DNA of 64,000 bases, from the NCBI RefSeq assembly GCF_900100275.1, contig NZ_FNET01000005.1:62001-126000 (forward strand), given 5' to 3'. The notes under the pieces are model-generated. The model saw only the letters and a list, made by a program, of their open reading frames with translations. It ran no database searches and was not told where the DNA came from. Shown here piece after piece: positions 1 to 7,918 of the stretch. A program made the position numbers and the translations under genes. Each line of letters opens with the position of its first letter. Positions within the stretch are counted from its first letter, which is position 1. The stretch is from Lentzea albidocapillata subsp. violacea (GTDB lineage Bacteria; Actinomycetota; Actinomycetes; Mycobacteriales; Pseudonocardiaceae).

Positions 1-314
1 TACGGGCGAAGTTCAACCTCAAGGCGACGTTGCGGCAGCTGGGAGTCGAGCGCATGTTCGCGCGTGACGCCGACTTCTCCGGACTCTCGCCGGACGAGCG
101 GATGTTCGTCGACGACGTCGTGCACGAGGCCGTGCTGCGCCTGGACGAAGAGGGCCTCGAAGGCGCGGCGGCCACCGCCGTCACGTTCCGCACGGTGTCG
201 ATGGAGATCCCGGTGGACCCGATCGTCGTGACGGTCGACCGGCCGTTCCTCGTCGTGGTCCGGCACGCCCACTCGAAGGCGATCTACTTCCTCGCGCAGG
301 TAGCCACTCCGTAA
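1..314 (+). CDS. serpin family protein, C-terminal part (5' end outside window)
   Basis: The reading frame is open from base 3 and gives about 103 residues of a serine-protease inhibitor of the serpin fold. The hinge of the reactive-centre loop is visible (EEGLEGAAATA), followed by the family's C-terminal signature around DRPFLVVV and a final strand IYFLAQV. A small-residue hinge of this kind is typical of inhibitory serpins, which trap target proteases by loop insertion; the P1 residue cannot be assigned with confidence. A TTG at 30 is only an internal codon, not the start. The protein is known to be sporadic in actinomycetes; its target is unknown. Confidence 0.85.
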   Translation, partial: RAKFNLKATLRQLGVERMFARDADFSGLSPDERMFVDDVVHEAVLRLDEEGLEGAAATAVTFRTVSMEIPVDPIVVTVDRPFLVVVRHAHSKAIYFLAQVATP

Positions 315-392
315 CCGGATTCCGGCAGCATTCGCCCTGTAGAGCGGGCGTTTCGCGCGGCGAGATCATGATCATGGCTTTACCGTTCCACC

Positions 393-911
393 ATGACCCA
401 GCACGGTGCAGGTGAGCAACTCGTCGTGCTCGCCGCAGCGGGCGCCACCCAGATCACCTGCTTCAGCGGCGTCACCATTCCCGTCCTGCTCAGAACCGAG
501 TGCTACGCGAAGGCGCTGGCCAGCGCTCTGGGTTTCGCGCCGTCGCCGGAGCTGCAACGTGACGGCGTGCTGCCGCGGTGCGTGTTCTTCATCCACGAGT
601 ACGCGCTGCGCACCGTCGTCGGTGACAACCGGCTGATGGAGGACCAGGTCCTGCACCTGCTGTTCCACGCGCCGTCGATCCGGATCGTGCCGGCCAGCGC
701 GGGCGGGGCTGGGGCGGTCGGGCTCGACTACGCGCTCGTCCAGTACGAGCACGAGCCGCCGCTGGTCTACCTCGCGAACTGGACGCTCGCCAGCGACGCG
801 GCGACCGTCGAACGGGCCGTGGCCATCTTTCAGCGCATGCACGCCGTCGCGCTGGACAACGAGAAGTCGCGCGACGTGCTCATGGAATATGTGGCCGTGT
901 ACGACCGCTAG
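393..911 (+). CDS. DUF5753 (Scr1-type sensor) protein lacking the HTH domain
   Basis: This 172-residue protein resembles the C-terminal DUF5753 half of Scr1/BldB-partner XRE regulators: an N-terminal part with VTIPVLLRTECYAKAL (the usual 'GLLQTeeYARA' segment) and a C-terminal ANWTLASDAATVERAVAIFQ...DNEKSRDVL segment. The normal N-terminal helix-turn-helix (about 80 residues) is absent and no upstream frame supplies it, so it could not bind DNA in the usual way. Its stop codon overlaps that of the small convergent gene at 908-1084 (shared CTAG). Function unknown; a stand-alone sensor or decoy partner is only a guess. Confidence 0.6.
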   Translation: MTQHGAGEQLVVLAAAGATQITCFSGVTIPVLLRTECYAKALASALGFAPSPELQRDGVLPRCVFFIHEYALRTVVGDNRLMEDQVLHLLFHAPSIRIVPASAGGAGAVGLDYALVQYEHEPPLVYLANWTLASDAATVERAVAIFQRMHAVALDNEKSRDVLMEYVAVYDR

Positions 912-1084
912 GGCGTGTTGCGGCGCAGGAACAGGCGCATGCCGTCCTCACCGGGCAGCGCGCACAGCAGCAGCTTGACGTTCTGGTGTCGCACCGGAAC
1001 CGCACACGAGTCGCCTGCCAGCAGCGTTCCCGCCAGCAGGCCGGCCGACTCGTGATCGATGTCCAGCACGAAGTCGTTGCTCAT
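908..1084 (-). CDS. small hypothetical protein (58 aa)
   Basis: An ATG at 1084 opens a 58-residue frame starting MSNDFVLDIDHESAG and ending FLRRNTP. It has two cysteines, no membrane segment and no motif I recognise. Support comes from the fit of the gene: it fills the gap exactly, ends convergently with the DUF5753 gene sharing CTAG as both stop codons, and its codons show the strong third-position GC of the neighbours. Possibly a small partner or antagonist of the DUF5753 protein; this is inference from position only. Confidence 0.5.
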   Translation of the reverse strand: MSNDFVLDIDHESAGLLAGTLLAGDSCAVPVRHQNVKLLLCALPGEDGMRLFLRRNTP

Positions 1085-1166
1085 GCAGGGACCCTATGAG
1101 TAGACCGGCTCGCGCCCCAGTCACCCAAAGGTGTCACGTTCTGGCGGGCTGTCTCGTCCACCGGGC

Positions 1167-1724
1167 ATGACGAGGATCAAGGGAGTCCCCAAGAAGGACG
1201 CGGGTCTGCTGCTCAAGGCCGTGTACTGGTTCGCGCGGCGGGAGTTCGGCGCGGTGCCGGAACCGGTCACGGTGATGGCGCACCACCCGAAGCTGCTGAT
1301 GGCGGGCGGGCGGCACGAGCTGGCGATCAAGAAGGCGATCCACGGGCCGTTGTTCGAGCTGTGCGTCTACCGCACGGCGGTGAAGCTCGGCTGTTCGTGG
1401 TGCGTCGACTTCGGCGCCATGCTGATGAAGCACGGGGGCCTCGACATCGAGCGCCTCAAGCACATCGACTCCTACGCCACGTCGCCGCTGTTCACCGACC
1501 TCGAACGCAAGGCGCTCGCCTACGCCGACGCGATGACCGACACGCCCGTCGCCGTCACCGACGAGCAGGTCGCGGAGCTGGAGGAACTGCTGGGACGCAA
1601 GGAACTCGTCGCGCTGACCTACCAGGTCGCGCTGGAGAACCAGCGGGCCCGGTTCAACAGCGCGTTCGACATCAGGGACCAGGGGTTCACCAGTGGTGAC
1701 GCCTGCCGCGTGCCGACAAACTAG
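1167..1724 (+). CDS. carboxymuconolactone decarboxylase / AhpD-like protein
   Basis: A 185-residue helical protein of the AhpD/CMD superfamily. The redox motif CSWC lies at residues 76-79 after a helix (ELCVYRTAVKLG), as in AhpD-like thiol peroxidase adaptors; the histidine that usually follows the CXXC by four residues is not there (VDFG). The ATG at 1167 is chosen because the in-frame GTG at 1131 adds only low-complexity residues. Four bases separate its stop from the next gene's start, so the two are probably co-transcribed. Enzymatic activity with the altered active site is uncertain. Confidence 0.75.
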   Translation: MTRIKGVPKKDAGLLLKAVYWFARREFGAVPEPVTVMAHHPKLLMAGGRHELAIKKAIHGPLFELCVYRTAVKLGCSWCVDFGAMLMKHGGLDIERLKHIDSYATSPLFTDLERKALAYADAMTDTPVAVTDEQVAELEELLGRKELVALTYQVALENQRARFNSAFDIRDQGFTSGDACRVPTN

Positions 1725-1728
1725 CGCC

Positions 1729-2541
1729 GTGGAGAAAATCACCCTGACAGGGGCGCAGGAGACCATGCTCGCCACGCTGTACGGCCGGGCGCTCGACAGC
1801 GAGCGCCCCGCGTCGGTGCTGCGCGACACCGAGGCGAAGCGCGCCGTCGACCGCATCGACTACGACTTCGCCAAGACCGGGATGAACACGACCACCGCGG
1901 TCGGCGTCGCCATCCGCGGCAGGGTGCTCGACGACTGGACGCGCGAGTTCCTGGGGCGCAACCCGTCCTGTACGGTGCTGCATCTGGCGTGTGGGCTGGA
2001 CACTCGCGTGCATCGGATCGAACGGCCGGACACCGTGCGGTGGGTCGACGTCGACATGCCGGACGTCGTTGCGTTGAGGCACAAGCTCTTGCCCGTACCG
2101 CAAGGTGACTATCGGCTCGTGGCGTCGTCGGTCACCGAGGACGCGTGGCTCGCCGAGGTGCCCGCGGATCGTCCGGTCGTGGCGGTGTTCGAGGGACTGT
2201 CGATGTACCTCACGCAGGCGGAGGGCCATGCGTTGATCAGCCGGATCACCAGCCGGTTCTCCAGCGGTGAGCTGCTGTTCGACGTCTACGGCCCGTGGGG
2301 GATCAAGCTGCAGAAGCTCGTGCCGGCCGTGCGCAACGCCGGCGCGACCCTGCACTGGGGCGTCGACGATCCGCGCGAGATCGAGGCACTGCGCCCCGGA
2401 CTGACCACTGTGGACTCCTGGCGCAGCGTGGACCTGCCGCACCTGGACGCGTTGCCCAGGTCCGGCAGGATCCAGCTGAAGGTCGTCAGCGCGATCCCGA
2501 AGCTCCGTGACGTCGGGAAGCTGCTGCGCCTGCGTTGGTGA
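1729..2541 (+). CDS. class I SAM-dependent methyltransferase (LCM/PPM1-TcmP type)
   Basis: A 270-residue methyltransferase of the leucine-carboxyl-methyltransferase-like family that in actinomycetes includes O-methyltransferases of secondary metabolism. Motif I is VLHLACGLDTRV (residues about 79-90), followed by the acidic WVDVDMPDV strand that holds the SAM ribose, and EGLSMYL matches the family's post-II motif. The GTG at 1729 just behind the AhpD-like stop is preferred; an upstream ATG/GTG at 1693 would overlap the previous gene by 32 bases. Substrate unknown. Confidence 0.8.
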   Translation: MEKITLTGAQETMLATLYGRALDSERPASVLRDTEAKRAVDRIDYDFAKTGMNTTTAVGVAIRGRVLDDWTREFLGRNPSCTVLHLACGLDTRVHRIERPDTVRWVDVDMPDVVALRHKLLPVPQGDYRLVASSVTEDAWLAEVPADRPVVAVFEGLSMYLTQAEGHALISRITSRFSSGELLFDVYGPWGIKLQKLVPAVRNAGATLHWGVDDPREIEALRPGLTTVDSWRSVDLPHLDALPRSGRIQLKVVSAIPKLRDVGKLLRLRW

Positions 2542-2557
2542 ATTTCGGGTTGGTAGG

Positions 2558-3184
2558 TCAGACGTTCAGAACGAAGTCGAACTTGGCGGTGTAGCGGTTG
2601 CCGACGAGCGGGCCGAGTTCGACCTCGCACTCGCGGTTGAGGTAGGCGTCGCGCCGGTTCAGGTAGGGCACGTTCATCCCGTACGCCCTGAGGTTGTCCG
2701 GGAAGAACAGCTGCGAGGTGAGGATCCGGCCGCCGCGAGGCTGGGCCTTGACATGGATGTGGGGTGTGCGGCCCGGATAGTCCTTGGGCACGATCGTCTC
2801 CAGCACGTACGCGCCGGAGGCGTTGCTGAACTGGTGGCCGCGCATCTTGTACGTGCGGTTGTCGTACACGCCCCGGTCGTCCGCCTGCCAGAAGTCCAGC
2901 AGTGCGTTGGCGATCGGCTGGCACTTCATGTTGTAGACGAACCCGGTGAGGCTGAGCACGATCCCGGTGACGCCGGGCGTGCGCAGGTTCGTGCGCTGCG
3001 GGGAGTTCCGCTTGAAGTAGGGACCTTCGATGACCGACGGGGTGTCGTCGTCCTCGACGCAGGTCGGGGTCAGGGGTAGGGGCGCGCTGCGTGCCGTGGT
3101 GGTGCCGGCGGCGGTCAGTGCGACCACGGCGGCCGCACCGGTCGCCAGGAACGCACGGCGTGAGGGGATGTCGTGTTCGGGCAT
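2558..3184 (-). CDS. Tat-exported intradiol ring-cleavage dioxygenase
   Basis: 208 residues. The N-terminus SRRAFLATGAAAVVALTAAG is a twin-arginine signal peptide, so the enzyme is probably folded with its iron in the cytoplasm and exported. The catalytic core carries the intradiol pattern: EGPYFKRN, a tyrosine in GVYDNRTY, and YPGRTPHIHVKA with the two histidine ligands. Members cleave catechol-type rings between the hydroxyls with a non-haem Fe(III); extracellular members may act on plant or aromatic polymers. The ATG at 3184 places the twin arginines near the start; longer in-frame starts add no signal features. It lies downstream of the SigJ-like gene on the same strand. Confidence 0.85.
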   Translation of the reverse strand: MPEHDIPSRRAFLATGAAAVVALTAAGTTTARSAPLPLTPTCVEDDDTPSVIEGPYFKRNSPQRTNLRTPGVTGIVLSLTGFVYNMKCQPIANALLDFWQADDRGVYDNRTYKMRGHQFSNASGAYVLETIVPKDYPGRTPHIHVKAQPRGGRILTSQLFFPDNLRAYGMNVPYLNRRDAYLNRECEVELGPLVGNRYTAKFDFVLNV

Positions 3185-3295
3185 GTTCGGACTCCGGTGG
3201 TTGCAACCCGCGGCAGGGGGCTTGGGCTGGACCAGCGGGCCGAACGTTAGCCACGGAACGATCCCGGTTCCAGTTGTGGTCCAGACCAAAACCCG

Positions 3296-4156
3296 TCAGA
3301 ACGCCACGTGCGTCAGCTTGTCCGGGTTCGCGATGTCGTAGATGGCCTTGACCTTGCCCTCGTGCACGGTGAACGCCGTCACGCGTGCCGCCACCTCGCC
3401 GTACGCGGGCATGAGCACGCCCAGTTCGCCGTTGACGAACATCGGCCGGTGCTCCTCCGGGTAGCCGTACTTGCGCATCAGGCCGAGGAAGAAGCGAGCG
3501 ACCTTGTCCGCTCCGGAGACCGTGCGGACCGCCGTGCGCACCTTGCCGCCGCCGTCGCCGATCATCACCGCGTCGGGGTGCAGCAGTTCGAGCACGCCGT
3601 CGATGTCCCCGCTCGCCATGGCCCGCAGGAACTTCTCCAGCACCTCCTGCTGCTCGGCCAGCGCCGCACGGGGCGGTGGGTCGGCGTCCGCGACGGCCTT
3701 GCGGGCGCGGGAGGCGTGCTTGCGAGCGGCGGCCTCCGAGACCTGCAGCACGTCGGCGATCTCGTTGAACGGCAAGGAGAACGCGTCGTGCAGCACGAAC
3801 GCGACGCGCTGGTCCGGCGTGAGCCTGTCGAGCACCACCAGCGCGGCCATCCGCACGCCGTCGGACTGCACCACGCTCGCCAGCGGGTCGTCCTCGCCGG
3901 TCGTGAGCAGCGGCTCGGGCAACCACGAGCCCACGTACGTCTCGCGGCGCACGGCGGCGGAGCGCAGCCGGTCGAGGCAGATGCGGCTGACGACGGTCGT
4001 GAGCCAGGCGCGCGCGTCCTGCACGCCCTCGGCCTTCGCGAACCGTGGCCACGCCTCCTGCACGGCGTCCTCGGCGTCGGCGAAACTGCCGGTCAGCCGG
4101 TAGGCGACGCCGATCAGGTGCGTCCGGTGGAGTCCGAAGACGTCGGCGGTGGTCAC
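3296..4156 (-). CDS. sigJ: ECF sigma factor, SigJ (ECF41) type with SnoaL-like C-terminal domain
   Basis: 286 residues from a GTG at 4156. Region 2 (AYRLTGSFADAEDAVQEAW, about 17-35) and region 4 (LTPDQRVAFVLHDAF...EIADVLQVSEAAARKHASRA) are clear. Residues from about 175 form the SnoaL-like extension (FLRAMASGDIDGVLELLHPDAVMIGDGGG) that in ECF41 sigma factors acts in place of an anti-sigma factor and tunes activity. ECF41 genes usually sit beside an AhpD-like or oxidoreductase target gene; here an AhpD-like gene lies 2.4 kb away and a dioxygenase directly downstream. The long antisense frames across this region are artefacts. Confidence 0.85.
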   Translation of the reverse strand: MTTADVFGLHRTHLIGVAYRLTGSFADAEDAVQEAWPRFAKAEGVQDARAWLTTVVSRICLDRLRSAAVRRETYVGSWLPEPLLTTGEDDPLASVVQSDGVRMAALVVLDRLTPDQRVAFVLHDAFSLPFNEIADVLQVSEAAARKHASRARKAVADADPPPRAALAEQQEVLEKFLRAMASGDIDGVLELLHPDAVMIGDGGGKVRTAVRTVSGADKVARFFLGLMRKYGYPEEHRPMFVNGELGVLMPAYGEVAARVTAFTVHEGKVKAIYDIANPDKLTHVAF

Positions 4157-4192
4157 GGTTGGCAAGTTTGCCAGGGGATTAGACTCGGACGC

Positions 4193-6079
4193 GTGGCAGG
4201 ACGCATCAGGGAGAGCGACATCGCATTGGTGCGTGAGCGCAGCCGTATCGACGAGGTCGTCGGTGACCAGGTTTCGCTGAAGCGGGCCGGCGGCGGAGCA
4301 CTCAAGGGGTTGTGCCCGTTCCACGACGAGAAGTCGCCGTCGTTCAACGTGCGTCCGTCGCACGGCACGTTCCACTGCTTCGGCTGCGGCGAGGGCGGCG
4401 ACGTGATCGCCTTCGTGATGAAGGTCGAGCACCTGTCGTTCGTGGAGGCCGTCGAGCGGCTCGCGGACCGGGTGGGCATCCAGCTGACCTACGAGGGCGG
4501 CGGCGCCACGATCCAGCGCGACCGCGGCACCCGCGGCAGGCTCATCGAGGCGCACAAGGCGGCTGCCGAGTACTACGCGGAGCAGCTCGCGACGCCCGAC
4601 GCGCAGGCGGCGCGCGAGTTCCTGGCCGAGCGCGGGTTCGACGAGGCCGCGGCACGCCAGTTCGGCTGCGGGTTCGCGCCCGGCGGCTGGGACAAGCTGA
4701 CGAAGCACCTGCTCGGCCGCGGGTTCGAGCTGCAGGAGCTGATCAAGTCGCAGCTCACCAAGGAGGGCCGCCAGGGGCCGATCGACCGGTTCCACCGGCG
4801 GTTGCTGTGGCCCATCAAGGAGATCAGCGGGGACGTCGTCGGGTTCGGCGCGCGGCGGATCTTCGACGACGACCCGATCCAGGCGAAGTACCTCAACACC
4901 AGCGAGTCGATGATCTACAAGAAGTCGCAGGTGCTGTTCGGGCTCGACCAGGCCAAGCGCGAGATCGCCAAGCGCAAGCAGGCCGTCATCGTCGAGGGCT
5001 ACACCGACGTGATGGCGATGCACCTGGCCGGCGTGCCGACGGCGGTCGCCTCCTGCGGCACGGCGTTCGGCACGGACCACATGAACGTGCTGCGCAGGCT
5101 GCTGATCGACGACGACGTCAACGGCGAGGTCATCTTCACCTTCGACGGCGACGAGGCGGGCCAGAAGGCCGCGCTCAAGGCGTTCGACGGGGAGCAGCAC
5201 TTCTCCGCGCAGACCTACATCGCGGTCGCGCCGGACGGCATGGACCCGTGCGAGCTGCGGCAGGCCAAGGGCGACGTGGCGGTGCGCGACCTGGTGGCGC
5301 GGCGCATCCCGTTGATCGAGTTCGCGATCAAGGCCCAGCTCAAGGCCTACGACCTCGACTCCGTGGACGGCCGCGTCGAGGCGCTGAAGAAGATGGTGCC
5401 GTTCGTCGCGCAGATCAAGGACAGGGCCAAGCGCGACGGTTACGCGACGCGGCTGGCGTGGTGGGTGGGCTGGGACGACGAGGCGATGGTCGTGCGCCGG
5501 GTCCGTCAGGTCTCCGGCGGCAGGACGCCGGTCGCCGTTGCGCGCGCCGACCCGAACCAGATGGCGCTGGGCGTCGAGGTCGACGGCCCGGCCAGGCCGA
5601 ACCCGCGCGACCCCCGGCTGGTGCCCGAACGCGAGGTGCTCAAGATCGCGCTCCGGCTGCCCGAGTACGCCGGTCCGATGTACGACTCGCTGCCGGACGA
5701 GTCCTTCACGGACCCGGCGTACGTGGCGCTGCACCGGGCGATCCGCGCGGCCGGTGGCGCGTCCTGCGGGCTCGAGGGCCCGGCGTACCTGGAGGCGATC
5801 TCGCAGGCGTGTTCGCACGCGTCGGTGCGGTCGGTGATGACCGAGCTCGCGGTGGAACCGTTGGCCGTCAAGCAGAACGACGAGTTCCGCTACGTGTCGA
5901 TGGTCATCGCGCGGTTGCAGGAGGTCCAGGTCGGCAAGCAGGTCGAGGACGTGAAGTCGCGGTTGCGGCGGCTGTCCCCGATCAAGGACGCCGACGAGTA
6001 CCGGGCGCTGTGGGGCGACCTGGTGGCGCTGGAGGAGTACCGCAAGGCGCTCCTGCAGCAGAGTGCTGGAGTGCTGTAG
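4193..6079 (+). CDS. dnaG: DNA primase
   Basis: 628 residues, the usual length for actinobacterial DnaG, which makes RNA primers at the replication fork together with DnaB. The zinc finger is CPFH...CFGCG (about residues 40-65), the TOPRIM domain shows VIVEGYTDVMAMH and FDGDEAGQKAALKAF, and the C-terminal third is the helicase-interacting domain. The GTG at 4193 gives the expected N-terminus VAGRIRESDIALVRERSRIDEVV; the frame is open far upstream but that part only mirrors the antisense sigJ gene. Its stop overlaps the next start by one base. Confidence 0.97.
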   Translation: MAGRIRESDIALVRERSRIDEVVGDQVSLKRAGGGALKGLCPFHDEKSPSFNVRPSHGTFHCFGCGEGGDVIAFVMKVEHLSFVEAVERLADRVGIQLTYEGGGATIQRDRGTRGRLIEAHKAAAEYYAEQLATPDAQAAREFLAERGFDEAAARQFGCGFAPGGWDKLTKHLLGRGFELQELIKSQLTKEGRQGPIDRFHRRLLWPIKEISGDVVGFGARRIFDDDPIQAKYLNTSESMIYKKSQVLFGLDQAKREIAKRKQAVIVEGYTDVMAMHLAGVPTAVASCGTAFGTDHMNVLRRLLIDDDVNGEVIFTFDGDEAGQKAALKAFDGEQHFSAQTYIAVAPDGMDPCELRQAKGDVAVRDLVARRIPLIEFAIKAQLKAYDLDSVDGRVEALKKMVPFVAQIKDRAKRDGYATRLAWWVGWDDEAMVVRRVRQVSGGRTPVAVARADPNQMALGVEVDGPARPNPRDPRLVPEREVLKIALRLPEYAGPMYDSLPDESFTDPAYVALHRAIRAAGGASCGLEGPAYLEAISQACSHASVRSVMTELAVEPLAVKQNDEFRYVSMVIARLQEVQVGKQVEDVKSRLRRLSPIKDADEYRALWGDLVALEEYRKALLQQSAGVL

Positions 6080-6579
6080 TGGGCTTGTTCCGACGGTTGT
6101 TCGGCAACGGTGCGCCGGACGGCTTCACCGGTTCGCTGGAGAACGACGAGACCGTGATCGCGTTCGCGCCCGTGCAGACGGGCGGGCACCTCGTGGTGAC
6201 GTCGTTCGGGCTGTGGGTGCCGGGTGACGAGCCGCGGCGGATCGGCTGGCACCTGATCAGCAAGGTGAAGTGGGAGGGCGCGCTGCGGGTGGTGGAGGCG
6301 GTCGAGGCCTCCGTCGAAGGGCCCGTCGTGCTGCTGGAAGACCTTCCCGCGCAACGGTTCGCGCTGGACGACCCGCGGCGCGTGCTGCGGGCGATCAGCC
6401 AGCGCGTCGAGGGGTCGATTCGGGCACGGGAGCGCGTCGAGTCGCCCGGAGTGTGGATCCTGCAGCGCAAGATCCCCGGCCGTGACGGCGTGGTGTGGCA
6501 GGCGCGCGGGGATGCCGGCGTGGATCTGGAAGCCGTGCACGAGGCCGTTTCGGCGTTCGCCGCGAAGCTTGCGGGCTAG
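6079..6579 (+). CDS. conserved hypothetical protein downstream of dnaG
   Basis: 166 residues starting at GTG 6079, whose first base is the last base of the dnaG stop, so translation is coupled. The sequence begins GLFRRLFGNG and contains a run of beta-strand-like segments (DETVIAFAPVQTGGHLVVTSFGLWVP) resembling the short PH-like/YokE-type domain proteins that often follow dnaG in actinomycetes. No catalytic motif, signal or membrane segment is visible. Function unknown. Confidence 0.8.
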   Translation: MGLFRRLFGNGAPDGFTGSLENDETVIAFAPVQTGGHLVVTSFGLWVPGDEPRRIGWHLISKVKWEGALRVVEAVEASVEGPVVLLEDLPAQRFALDDPRRVLRAISQRVEGSIRARERVESPGVWILQRKIPGRDGVVWQARGDAGVDLEAVHEAVSAFAAKLAG

Positions 6580-6603
6580 CAGTACGCGTGTACTGTTAGC
6601 CGT

Positions 6604-7344
6604 ATGTGGGATCCGGCGCAGTACCTGGCCTTCGCCGATCACCGGGCGCGGCCGTTCTACGAACTCGTTGGGCGCGTACGGGCTTCGGAGCCTCGTCGCG
6701 TCGTCGACGTGGGCTGCGGGCCCGGCAACCTGACCTCGTCGCTGTCCGCGCGGTGGCCTTCGGCGGTGGTGGAGGCGTTCGACTCGTCTCCGGAGATGGT
6801 CGAGGCGGCGCGTGCGGCCGGTGTCGACGCTCGCGTGGACGACGTGACCACGTGGGAACCGTTGCCGGACACCGATGTCGTGGTGTCGAACGCGGTCCTC
6901 CAGTGGGTCGCGTCACATCCCTCGATCGTGTCGAAGTGGGCCGGCGCGTTGCCGCCCGGCGCGTGGCTCGCGTTCCAGGTCCCCGGCAACTACGCGGACG
7001 CGTCGCATCGCCTGATCCGCGAGGTGGCGGGAGAGGGATTGGCGCACGTCTTCCGTGCGGAGAAGCCGGTTCTGGACCCTGTCGAGTACGCGGACCTGCT
7101 CGGCGACTGCGCCGTCACGGACGTCTGGGAGACGACGTACGTGCAGCGGTTGTCCGGCCCGGACCCGGTACTCGAATGGGTGAGTGGCACGGCTTTGCGG
7201 CCCGTGCGCGCGGCACTGTCCTCAGCGGACTGGGACGCCTATGTGGCGGAACTGGCGCCGCGGCTGCGTGAGGCGTACCCGCAGCGAGCCGACGGCACCA
7301 CTTGGTTCCCTTTCAGGCGGATCTTCGCGGTCGCCCAGGTGTGA
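6604..7344 (+). CDS. tam: trans-aconitate 2-methyltransferase
   Basis: 246 residues, matching Tam in length and layout: N-terminal WDPAQYLAFADHRARPFYEL, SAM motif I VVDVGCGPGNLT, FDSSPEMVEAA (motif II acidic residue), VVSNAVLQWV, and the FQVPGNYADASH and DGTTWFPFRRIFAVAQ segments characteristic of the family. Tam methylates trans-aconitate formed spontaneously from the citric-acid-cycle intermediate, removing an aconitase inhibitor. It stands alone behind the dnaG unit with a 24-base gap. Confidence 0.9.
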   Translation: MWDPAQYLAFADHRARPFYELVGRVRASEPRRVVDVGCGPGNLTSSLSARWPSAVVEAFDSSPEMVEAARAAGVDARVDDVTTWEPLPDTDVVVSNAVLQWVASHPSIVSKWAGALPPGAWLAFQVPGNYADASHRLIREVAGEGLAHVFRAEKPVLDPVEYADLLGDCAVTDVWETTYVQRLSGPDPVLEWVSGTALRPVRAALSSADWDAYVAELAPRLREAYPQRADGTTWFPFRRIFAVAQV

Positions 7345-7350
7345 AGCGCG

Positions 7351-7632
7351 TCACTTCCGTGGCGTCATCGGGGAAGTGGTGACCTTGCCGTCGGAGTCCT
7401 CATGGTGACGCCACGGAGCCTTCTCGGCCGCCTTCTCCGCGGCATCCGTGGCCCGATCCTTCGCCTGAACTGCGGCTTCGAACGCCTTGTCCTTGGCTTG
7501 GGTGGCCGTCTTGCGCACCGTCGGGTTGGCGGTGAAGCGGTGCCAGAGGCGCACGATCTGGTCGTAACGCTCCCGTCCGGCCTTCGCGCCGAGCACGTAG
7601 CCGATCGCCGCGCCCACCAAGATGCCCTTCAT
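7351..7632 (-). CDS. YtxH-like small membrane-anchored protein
   Basis: 93 residues: an N-terminal hydrophobic glycine/alanine segment (MKGILVGAAIGYVLGAKAGRERY) typical of YtxH-type proteins, followed by an amphipathic, alanine/lysine-rich helical region likely to form a coiled coil (VRKTATQAKDKAFEAAVQAK) and a charged tail. AGGAGACG precedes the ATG. Such proteins are usually small, abundant and stress-related, but no role is established here. Confidence 0.75.
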   Translation of the reverse strand: MKGILVGAAIGYVLGAKAGRERYDQIVRLWHRFTANPTVRKTATQAKDKAFEAAVQAKDRATDAAEKAAEKAPWRHHEDSDGKVTTSPMTPRK

Positions 7633-7693
7633 GTAGCGTCTCCTCTCGCATCGTGCCTGTTCAGAGCCTGTGATGCCGCCAAGTGGGGGGTGC

Positions 7694-7725
7694 TTGCAAA
7701 ACCCCTTTCGCGGCTCATGTAGAGT
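7694..7725 (+). promoter_or_regulatory. putative promoter of tRNA-Asn
   Basis: A TTGCAA (-35-like, 7694-7699) and TAGAGT (-10-like, 7720-7725) lie about 50 bases ahead of the tRNA. The spacer of 20 is longer than ideal, so the -35 assignment is weak while the -10 is reasonable. Confidence 0.4.
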
Positions 7726-7775
7726 TACCCACTGTCAGGAGGAACCAAGCCTGACACGCTAGAACAACCGAACAT

Positions 7776-7848
7776 TCCCCCATAGCTCAATTGGCAGAGC
7801 ATGCGACTGTTAATCGCAGGGTTACTGGTTCGAGTCCAGTTGGGGGAG
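7776..7848 (+). tRNA. tRNA-Asn (GTT)
   Basis: Full cloverleaf: acceptor tccccca/tggggga, D-arm with TAGCTCAATTGGCAGAGC, anticodon loop with GTT, T-arm actgg-TTCGAGT-ccagt, discriminator G. CCA is not encoded. 73 nt. Confidence 0.97.
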
Positions 7849-7854
7849 CTTAGC

Positions 7855-7892
7855 CACTAGGCCCCAGTCATCCGACTGGGGCCTAGTGCTTT
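7855..7892 (+). terminator. intrinsic terminator after tRNA-Asn
   Basis: A perfect 15-bp stem (7855-7869 with 7874-7888) around the tetraloop ATCC, followed by CTTTG. It is very stable and directly follows the tRNA. Confidence 0.85.
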
Positions 7893-7918
7893 GCCGGGCC
7901 TTGAGCCAGCGTGGACGG

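Noticed and set aside
3308-4192. Upstream extension of dnaG by 295 codons
   Set aside because: Antisense to sigJ and not part of any DnaG; GTG 4193 gives the normal N-terminus.
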